Assembly: GCA_037145635.1 (NCBI GenBank)
Contig: JBBCXB010000004.1
Location: forward strand, 186,001 to 250,000
Length of the DNA stretch: 64,000 nucleotides
From: JAATFS01 sp037145635
GTDB lineage: Bacteria > Pseudomonadota > Gammaproteobacteria > Xanthomonadales > Xanthomonadaceae
Direction: 5' to 3'
Shown: piece after piece, positions 57,917 to 64,000 of the stretch
How positions within the stretch are numbered: position 1 is the first letter of the stretch
Layout: each line of letters begins with the position of its first letter
The notes under the pieces: generated by a model
Database searches by the model: none
Told to the model about the DNA's origin: nothing
The model's input: the letters and a program-made list of their open reading frames with translations, nothing else
Made by a program: the position numbers and the translations under genes

Positions 57917-58840
57917 TTGCGCCGTCTACGATGGTTTCTTGTCGCCTGCTGGCTGTCGCTGGCCTGCGGGTCCGTCCCTGTGGACGCCCATGCCGAAACG
58001 TCCCCGGTTCTGGTGCTGGGGCGCATCAGCGACGACCCCAAGGCCCACTACGACCAGCTCAAGCCGCTGCTCGACTACGTGGTGCCGCGCATGCACGACG
58101 TCGGCATCCGCCGCGGCGAGATCCTGATGGCGCCGGACGCCCAGCGCATGGCCAGCTACCTGCGCCGCGGCCGCGTGGACTGGATCACCGAGACCGCGGG
58201 CAACGCGATGCTGATGCAGCGCCGCGGCGGCGCCCACCCGCTGCTGCTGACCGAGCGCGGCGGCGCGCGTGACTACCACACGGTGTTCTTCGTGCGCCGC
58301 GACAGCCCGGTGCGGCGGCTCGAGCAGCTGCGCGGGCGCACCCTCGCGCTGCAGAGCCCGTGGTCGACCAGTGCCTACCTGGTGCCGCTGATGACGCTGC
58401 TCGGCGCCCACCTGCGCCCGGAGATCCTGATGTCCCCGCACGACGTGCCGGCGCCGGACGCGGTGGGCTACCTGTTCGTGCGCACCGAGACCAACATCGC
58501 CGCGTTCGTGCACAAGCGCCTGGCCGACGCCGGCGCCTTCAGCGACCAGGACTGGGCCGATGCGCATGCGGTCCCGGACGCGTTCCGCCGCGATTTCCGC
58601 ATCCTGCATGCCAGCGCCCCGGTCCCGCGCGCGCTGGAGATGGTGCGCGCCGGCATGGACCCGGCCGTGGAGCGTCGCCTGGGCGAGGTGCTGCGGCAGG
58701 CGGCCTCCGACCCGCAGGCCGCCCCGGCGCTGAGGAAGTTCTTCGGCACCACCGGCTTCCATCCGATCGATGCCGAGGCGCGCCGCCGCCTGCGCCGGCT
58801 CGGCGACGGCATGCAGCGGGTCAGGATGGACGTGGAATGA
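57917..58840 (+). CDS. PhnD-like periplasmic binding protein
   Basis: 307-aa exported phosphate/phosphonate-type substrate-binding protein. The signal peptide (RRLRWFLVACWLSLACGS... ending VDAHA) is followed by a type 2 periplasmic-binding fold: VLVLGRISDDPKAHYDQLKP, DWITETAGNAMLM, HTVFFVRRDSPVRRLEQLRG and LFVRTETNIAAFVHKRL. No permease or ATPase is nearby; instead the stop overlaps a membrane GGDEF/EAL gene (ATGA). It is therefore more likely a sensor than a transporter part. Start TTG 57917 has a GGGAG SD; GTG 57908 and TTG 57890 are alternatives. Confidence 0.82.
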   Translation: MRRLRWFLVACWLSLACGSVPVDAHAETSPVLVLGRISDDPKAHYDQLKPLLDYVVPRMHDVGIRRGEILMAPDAQRMASYLRRGRVDWITETAGNAMLMQRRGGAHPLLLTERGGARDYHTVFFVRRDSPVRRLEQLRGRTLALQSPWSTSAYLVPLMTLLGAHLRPEILMSPHDVPAPDAVGYLFVRTETNIAAFVHKRLADAGAFSDQDWADAHAVPDAFRRDFRILHASAPVPRALEMVRAGMDPAVERRLGEVLRQAASDPQAAPALRKFFGTTGFHPIDAEARRRLRRLGDGMQRVRMDVE

Positions 58841-60954
58841 GCCGCGTGCGTTTCGGCCTGCAGGCCCGGTTCCTGCTGGTGATGGCGCTGGCCTTCGTGC
58901 TGCTCACCGCGATCGTGGCCCTGCTGCTGCAGCGCCAGGCCATGGTGCAGCGCGAGGTGCGCACGCTCAGCGGCGAGCTGCTGCACGACCTGTTCGACCG
59001 CAGCCTGCGCGCGCGTGGCGAGTCCCTGGCCAGCGAGCTCGCCGGGGCGCTGGTCAATCCGCTGTACTACTCCGACCTGGGCGCGGTCGGCGGGCTGGTG
59101 CGCGGCGCCGCGCAACAGTCCCTGGTGAGCTACGTGCGGGTCTTCGACGCCGAAGGCCGGCTGGTGCACGACGGCTCGGCCGACATCCCGCACTACGGGC
59201 AGCGCATGGTCGACCCGCTGGCCGCGCGCGCGGTGGCCGCGGACCACCTGCTGACGCAGGCCTCTTCGCAGGTGCTGGAGGTGGCGGCGCCGGTGCGGAT
59301 CGGCACGCGGCGCCTGGGCGGGGTGCGCGTGGGCCTGTCGCTGGCGCGCGTGCGCGCGCTCGAGGCCGAGTCCAACCGTGCGCTGGCGCTGCGCCTGGCC
59401 GAGGTCGGCAAGCGCGACCTCGGCTGGCTGTTGCTGCTGCTGGCGGCGATGGCGCTGCTGGGCGGGGTGCTGGCGATCTACGTGCAGCGCACCCTGGTGG
59501 CCCCGATCCGTGGCCTGGCCGCGGCCGCGCGCCGGATCGAGCGCGGCCACTACGACGTGGAGCTGCCGCGGATCCATCGCCACGACGAGATCGGCGAACT
59601 GGTGAACGCGTTCGGGCGCATGAGCGAGAGCATCGCCCGCCACGATCGCCAGGTGCGGCAGATGGCCTACACCGACGCGCTGACCGGGCTGACCAACCGC
59701 CTGGCGTTCCGCGAGAGCCTGGACCATCGGCTGATGGCCGCGCGCGGCTCCGGCCGTCAGCTGGCGCTGCTGTTCGCCGACATCGACGACTTCAAGCGCG
59801 TCAACGACACCCTGGGCCACGAGGCCGGCGACGAGGCGCTGCTGCAGTTCGCCGGCCGCATCCGTCGCGCGGTGGACGCGCTCGGCGGCGACGAGGCGAT
59901 GCTGGCTCGTTTCGGCGGCGACGAGTTCGTGATCCTGCTGCAGGCCGGCGCTGTCTCGCTGCAGGCCGCGCAGCTGGCCGACCGCCTGGTGCTGGAACTG
60001 AGCCGCCCGCTCAACGTGCAGGGGCGCGAGGTGTTCCTGGGCACCTCGATCGGCATCACCCTGTTCCCGGACGATGCCAACGATTCCACCGCGCTGCTGA
60101 AGAACGGCGACATCGCGATGTACCAGGCCAAGGTCGCCGGCAAGAACTGCCACCGCTTCTACAGCCGCGCGATGGACCATGCGGTCGAGCGCCGGGTGCA
60201 CATGGAGCACGAGCTGCGCGGGGCCTGGGAGCGCGGCGAGCTGCGCCTGGTCTACCAGCCGATCTACCGCACGCAGGACCGCGTGCTGGTCGGCGTCGAG
60301 GTGCTGCTGCGCTGGCAGCACCCGGCGCTGGGCACGATCCCGCCGTCCACCTTCATCGACATCGCCGAGCAGAGCGGCATGATCGAGGCGATCGGGCCCA
60401 AGGTGCTGCGCGCGGCCTGCCTGGACGCGGCGCGCTGGCCGGTGCCGGAGGCCGGGCTGTTCATCTCGGTCAACATCTCGCCGCGGCAGCTGCGCAGCGG
60501 CGACCTGGTCGACACCGTGGCGCGCTGCCTGGACGAATCCGGGCTGCCGCCGGCGCGCCTGCACCTGGAGCTGACCGAGACCGCGGTGATCGGCGACGAG
60601 CTGCTGGCCGCCAGCCTGCTGGACCAGCTGCACCGCACCGGCGTCAAGGTCTGGCTCGACGACTTCGGCACCGGTTTCTCCGGACTGAGCCACCTGCGCC
60701 AGGTGCCGGTGGACGGGGTCAAGATCGACAAGAGCTTCGTCGCCGACCTGCAGCGCGATCCCGACGACCTGGCGTTGACCACCGCGATCATCGCGATGGC
60801 GCACTCGCTGGGGATCACGGTGGTGGCCGAGGGCATCGAACAGGAGGCGCAGTACGAGCTGCTGCGCGAGCGCGGTTGCGACCTGGGCCAGGGCTACTGG
60901 TTCAGCCGGCCGCTGAGTTCGGCCGATCTGGCCAAGCTGCTGGCCCAGGCCTGA
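58837..60954 (+). CDS. Membrane HAMP-GGDEF-EVL c-di-GMP protein
   Basis: 705 aa. Transmembrane helix 1 at about residues 11-31, a periplasmic sensor of about 165 residues, helix 2 at about 198-218, then HAMP. GGDEF is intact at 360-364, but no RxxD inhibitory site precedes it. The phosphodiesterase domain has EVL (488-490) in place of EAL, with LELTE, DDFGTGFS and KIDKSFV kept, so activity is likely. The start overlaps the PhnD-like gene, suggesting that the binding protein signals through this receptor. Confidence 0.9.
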   Translation: MSRVRFGLQARFLLVMALAFVLLTAIVALLLQRQAMVQREVRTLSGELLHDLFDRSLRARGESLASELAGALVNPLYYSDLGAVGGLVRGAAQQSLVSYVRVFDAEGRLVHDGSADIPHYGQRMVDPLAARAVAADHLLTQASSQVLEVAAPVRIGTRRLGGVRVGLSLARVRALEAESNRALALRLAEVGKRDLGWLLLLLAAMALLGGVLAIYVQRTLVAPIRGLAAAARRIERGHYDVELPRIHRHDEIGELVNAFGRMSESIARHDRQVRQMAYTDALTGLTNRLAFRESLDHRLMAARGSGRQLALLFADIDDFKRVNDTLGHEAGDEALLQFAGRIRRAVDALGGDEAMLARFGGDEFVILLQAGAVSLQAAQLADRLVLELSRPLNVQGREVFLGTSIGITLFPDDANDSTALLKNGDIAMYQAKVAGKNCHRFYSRAMDHAVERRVHMEHELRGAWERGELRLVYQPIYRTQDRVLVGVEVLLRWQHPALGTIPPSTFIDIAEQSGMIEAIGPKVLRAACLDAARWPVPEAGLFISVNISPRQLRSGDLVDTVARCLDESGLPPARLHLELTETAVIGDELLAASLLDQLHRTGVKVWLDDFGTGFSGLSHLRQVPVDGVKIDKSFVADLQRDPDDLALTTAIIAMAHSLGITVVAEGIEQEAQYELLRERGCDLGQGYWFSRPLSSADLAKLLAQA

Positions 60955-60964
60955 GCGGGGGGCG

Positions 60965-61993
60965 CTAAAGCGGCCGCTTGCCGGTGTCGCCGGGAATCTC
61001 GCGCACCAGCCGCGGCACCAGGTAGCCGGACAGGCGTGCGGCCAGGCCGGCGTGCAGGGCCCGTGCGTGCGCGTCGTCGACCTCGTAGTGGGCCACGCCG
61101 GCCACCCGGTCGAGCTGGTGCAGGTAATAGGGCAGCACGCCCGCGGCGAAGCTGCGCTCGCTGAGCGCCGCCAGGGCGTCGACGCTGTCGTTGACGCCGC
61201 GCAGCAGCACCGCCTGGTTGAGCACCTGCGCGCCGGCCGCGCGCAGCTGCGCGATGGCCGCGTCCACGTCGGCATCGAACTCGTGGGCATGGTTGGCGTG
61301 GATCACGAACGCCACCGGCCAGGGCAGGGCGGCCAGCCAGGCCCGCAGCGGCGCGTCGACGCGCTCGGGCAGCACCACCGGCAGGCGGCTGTGGATGCGC
61401 AGCCGGCGCAAATGCGGGATCGCGGCCAGGGCGTCGGTCAGCTCGGCCAGCTTGGAGGTGGACAGCGACAGCGGGTCGCCGCCGGACAGCAGCACCTCGT
61501 CGATCGACGGGTCGGCGGCGATGGCGGCCACCGCGGCGCGCCAGCCGTCGCGCGCGGCGGTCTCCTCGGCGTACGGGAAGTGGCGGCGGAAGCAGTAGCG
61601 GCAATGCACCGCGCAGCTGCCGGTGGCGATCAGCAGGGCGCGCCCGCGGTACTTCTGGATCACGCCGGTGGTGGTCCGGGCGGCGCCGTCGCCCACCGCG
61701 TCCAGGCCGAACCCCGCCACCGGGCGCGTTTCGTCGTCCAGCGGCAGCACCTGGCGCAGCAGGGGGTCGTGCAGGTCGCCCCGGCGCATCCGCGCCACGA
61801 ACCCGCGCGGCACCCGCAACGGGAACTGTGCCGCGGCCTCGGCGCTGATCACCGCGGCCTGGGCGTCCAGCCCCAGCAGCGCCAGCAGCTCGCGCGGGTC
61901 GCGCACGGCCTCGCGCCACACCTGCTGCCACGGAGGCGGCTGCAGGGCGGGCGGCGGGGAAGGCTGCAAGGCGAGGGGGGCTGCGGTTATCAT
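60965..61993 (-). CDS. epmB: EF-P beta-lysylation protein EpmB
   Basis: 342-aa radical SAM lysine 2,3-aminomutase-like enzyme that makes (R)-beta-lysine for EF-P. The cluster motif is CAVHCRYCFRR; PLP/SAM elements include LLSGGDPLSLS and RLPVVLPERV. It is divergent from efp, its target gene, as in many gammaproteobacteria. The Pro-rich N-terminus (PSPPPALQPPPW) is longer than usual. Confidence 0.94.
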   Translation of the reverse strand: MITAAPLALQPSPPPALQPPPWQQVWREAVRDPRELLALLGLDAQAAVISAEAAAQFPLRVPRGFVARMRRGDLHDPLLRQVLPLDDETRPVAGFGLDAVGDGAARTTTGVIQKYRGRALLIATGSCAVHCRYCFRRHFPYAEETAARDGWRAAVAAIAADPSIDEVLLSGGDPLSLSTSKLAELTDALAAIPHLRRLRIHSRLPVVLPERVDAPLRAWLAALPWPVAFVIHANHAHEFDADVDAAIAQLRAAGAQVLNQAVLLRGVNDSVDALAALSERSFAAGVLPYYLHQLDRVAGVAHYEVDDAHARALHAGLAARLSGYLVPRLVREIPGDTGKRPL

Positions 61994-62047
61994 GTGCGGT
62001 CACAAAACCAATGCCCGCCGGTTGCGGCGGGCGCCCCATTCTAATCC

Positions 62048-62072
62048 GACCCGCCACCGCCTGTGGCGGGTC
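62048..62072 (+). promoter_or_regulatory. Hairpin in the efp leader
   Basis: A perfect 10-bp stem GACCCGCCAC/GTGGCGGGTC with a five-base loop ends 23 bases before the efp ATG. Another hairpin (GCCCGCC/GGCGGGC) lies at 62013-62032. They may stabilise the mRNA or be part of divergent control. Confidence 0.4.
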
Positions 62073-62095
62073 GTGGTCTATCGAGGAGCTGCAGC

Positions 62096-62662
62096 ATGGC
62101 CACCGTTGGCATGAACGACGTCAAGAACGGCATGAAGATCCTGGTCAACAACGAGCCGGCGGTCATCACCGAGACCGAATACGTCAAGCCGGGCAAGGGC
62201 CAGGCCTTCACCCGCATGAAGTACCGCTTCATCCGCTCCGGCCGCGTGGTGGAAATGACCATGAAGGCGACCGACGACGTGGAGGTGGCCGATGTGGTCG
62301 ATACCGACATGCGCTACCTGTACAGCGACGGCGAGTACTGGCACTTCATGGACCCGGAGACCTTCGAGCAGGTGCAGGCCGACAAGGCCGGCATGGGCGG
62401 CGCCGACAAGTGGCTGAAGGGCGAGGAGGACTGCATCGTGACCCTGTGGAACGGCGCGCCGATCTGGGTGCAGCCGCCGAACTTCGTCGAGCTCAAGATC
62501 ACCGAGACCGATCCGGGCGTGCGCGGCGACACCTCGGGCGGCGGCGGCAAGCCGGCCACGCTGGAGACCGGCGCGGTGGTGCGCGTGCCGCTGTTCGTCA
62601 ACCAGGACGAAGTGATCAAGGTCGACACGCGTTCGGGCGAATACTCGGCCCGCGTCAAGTAA
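62096..62662 (+). CDS. efp: Elongation factor P
   Basis: 188-aa factor that helps ribosomes through polyproline stretches. KOW-like domain I carries the modified Lys34 in KPGKGQAF, consistent with the EpmB gene next door. OB domains II and III end with VPLFVNQDEVIKVDTRSGEY. A GAGGAG SD lies ten bases before the ATG. It is followed by a strong hairpin. Confidence 0.97.
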   Translation: MATVGMNDVKNGMKILVNNEPAVITETEYVKPGKGQAFTRMKYRFIRSGRVVEMTMKATDDVEVADVVDTDMRYLYSDGEYWHFMDPETFEQVQADKAGMGGADKWLKGEEDCIVTLWNGAPIWVQPPNFVELKITETDPGVRGDTSGGGGKPATLETGAVVRVPLFVNQDEVIKVDTRSGEYSARVK

Positions 62663-62669
62663 GCCCGGT

Positions 62670-62698
62670 GGCCCGGGACGGCGCGACCGTCCCGGGCC
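62670..62698 (+). terminator. efp terminator-like hairpin
   Basis: A perfect 12-bp stem GGCCCGGGACGG/CCGTCCCGGGCC with loop CGCGA starts eight bases after the efp stop. No T run follows. The remaining part of the 251-base gap is GC-rich with GGCCCCGG-type repeats and no ORF. Confidence 0.65.
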
Positions 62699-62913
62699 AT
62701 CGCTGCGGCGCGCCGGCGGCGACCGGCCGTCCGGTCGTGCCGGGGACACGCGGCATGCCGTCCGACCGGCCCCGCGCGGCCGCCCCGGTGGGGCCGCACG
62801 CGGTCGGCCCCGGGCCCGGACCGGCCCCGGCGCGGCCGTAGGTGCGGCATCCGCCGCACCGGCCCCGACGAGCCCCGTTCGTCGGGCTTCCCCCCTCACT
62901 CCCGGATCCGCCC

Positions 62914-64000
62914 ATGACCCACGTCCCGCCCGAAGCCTGCGACCTGCTGATCGAAGCCGGCCACGTCGTCCCGATCGAGCCGCACGCGGTGGTGCTGGAG
63001 GACCATGCGGTGGCGGTGCGCGACGGGGTGATCGTCGCGCTGCTGCCGATCGCCGAGGCCCGCGCCCGGTTCGCGCCGGCGCAGACCGTCTCGCGCCCGG
63101 ATGCGGCGCTGATCCCGGGGCTGGTCAACGCCCACACCCACAACCCGATGACGCTGCTGCGCGGGGTCGCCGACGACCTGCCGCTGATGGTGTGGCTGCA
63201 GCAGCACATCTGGCCGGTGGAGGCCGCGGTGATCGGGCCGGAGTTCGTTGCCGACGGCACCACCCTGGCGATCGCCGAGATGCTGCGCGGCGGCACCACC
63301 TGCGCCAACGAGAACTACTTCTTCGCCGACGTGCAGGCCGCGGTCTACAAGCAGCACGGCTTCCGCGCGCTGGTCGGCGCGGTGATCATCGACTTCCCCA
63401 CCGCCTGGGCCAAGACCGACGACGAGTACTTCGCCCGGGCCGGCGAGCTGCACGACCAGTGGCGCGGCGACCCGCTGATCGGCACCGCGTTCGCCCCGCA
63501 CGCGCCGTATACCGTCAGCGACGCCAACTTCGAGCGCGTGCGCATGCTGGCCGACCAGCTGGACCTGCCGGTGCACCTGCACACCCACGAGACCGCCCAG
63601 GAAGTGGCCGATTCGGTCAAGCTGCACGGCCAGCGCCCGCTGGCGCGGCTGGACCGGCTGGGCCTGGTCAACGACCGCCTGATCGCGGTGCACATGACCC
63701 AGCTCACCGACGCGGAGATCCACCTGTGCGCCGAGCGCGGCGTCAGCGTGGTGCATTGCCCCGAGTCCAACCTCAAGCTCGCCTCCGGTTTCTGCCCGGC
63801 CTGCGCGCTGCAGCGGGCGGGCGTGAACCTGGCGATCGGCACCGACGGCTGCGCCAGCAACAACGACCTGGACATGTTCAGCGAGAACCGCACCGCGGCG
63901 ATCCTGGCCAAGGCGGTGGCCAACGACGCCACCGCGCTGGATGCGGCCACCACGCTGCGCGCGGCCACGCTCGGCGGCGCGCGCGCGCTGGGCTTCGGCG
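62914..64000 (+). CDS. TRZ/ATZ-family deaminase-type amidohydrolase (partial)
   Basis: The first 362 codons of a metal-dependent amidohydrolase cut by the window edge. Metal ligands: HxH in LVNAHTHNPMTLLRG, His in LHLHTHETAQE, and Asp in AIGTDGCASNND. It matches the 5-methylthioadenosine/S-adenosylhomocysteine deaminase (MtaD) and TRZ/ATZ groups. The start MTHVPPEACDLLIEAGHV is at the first ATG with family-like sequence. About 80-90 residues are probably missing. Confidence 0.88.
   Translation, partial: MTHVPPEACDLLIEAGHVVPIEPHAVVLEDHAVAVRDGVIVALLPIAEARARFAPAQTVSRPDAALIPGLVNAHTHNPMTLLRGVADDLPLMVWLQQHIWPVEAAVIGPEFVADGTTLAIAEMLRGGTTCANENYFFADVQAAVYKQHGFRALVGAVIIDFPTAWAKTDDEYFARAGELHDQWRGDPLIGTAFAPHAPYTVSDANFERVRMLADQLDLPVHLHTHETAQEVADSVKLHGQRPLARLDRLGLVNDRLIAVHMTQLTDAEIHLCAERGVSVVHCPESNLKLASGFCPACALQRAGVNLAIGTDGCASNNDLDMFSENRTAAILAKAVANDATALDAATTLRAATLGGARALGFG

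Noticed and set aside
59881..59895. GGDEA in the GGDEF-EVL protein as a second active site
   Set aside because: It is a chance GGDE run 11 residues before the true GGDEF motif at residues 360-364.

Overview
This 64 kb window is a GC-rich chromosomal segment of a gammaproteobacterium, most likely of the Xanthomonadaceae/Lysobacteraceae (Xanthomonas, Lysobacter or Luteimonas relatives). That placement is an inference from gene order, the Pseudomonas/Xanthomonas-type Fur, the split MetH, the ArsR-methyltransferase fusion, and the short intergenic GGGAATGGGGAATCGG-type repeats. The tmRNA encodes the tag ANDDNYALAA. No prophage, insertion sequence, CRISPR array or rRNA/tRNA gene was recognised; most of the window is housekeeping chromosome.

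Layout. 0-5.2 kb: ssrA (tmRNA), an unusual Lys-rich/alpha-beta-hydrolase/subtilase fusion, smpB, ratA, ratB, bamE. 5.2-12.6 kb: fur, recN and the heat-shock cluster hrcA-grpE-dnaK-dnaJ, with sigma-32-like promoters. 12.9-21.4 kb: pdxY-prephenate dehydrogenase, a tiny conserved-looking ORF, a yigZ/ABC-exporter pair, a GAF-GAF-GGDEF-EAL protein and a LOG-family protein. 21.6-27.4 kb: the 2-oxoglutarate dehydrogenase operon sucA-sucB-lpd. 27.5-33 kb: a GNAT/JmjC pair, purB, and divergent fumC.

33.1-37.6 kb: a seven-gene operon read leftward: small lipoprotein, YtrA-type GntR regulator, ABC ATPase, ABC permease, a GSGD-repeat beta-helix protein and two paralogous lipoproteins. Its promoter carries a clear palindromic operator. 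37.6-42.3 kb: glutathione peroxidase, a periplasmic FKBP with a duplicated N-terminal domain, ugd, slyX, a DUF2058 gene and an outer-membrane protein. 42.3-47 kb: a compact mannose/fructose utilisation operon (LacI regulator, MFS permease, PfkB kinase, AGE-family isomerase). 47.04-48.44 kb: a non-coding interval made of two tandem composite units of foldback repeats.

48.4-55 kb: a secreted amidohydrolase and a methionine module (metH cobalamin part, metH homocysteine part, ArsR-methyltransferase fusion) behind a 32-nt palindrome that touches the start codon. 55-64 kb: acyl-CoA dehydrogenase, suhB/trmJ, a PhnD-like binding protein overlapping a membrane GGDEF-EVL protein, epmB/efp, and a truncated deaminase-type amidohydrolase at the right edge.

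Themes: trans-translation and protein quality control on the left; TCA-cycle and purine enzymes in the middle; two c-di-GMP proteins with different sensors; and a small repeat family that mostly sits between genes but has become coding sequence twice in the metH genes.
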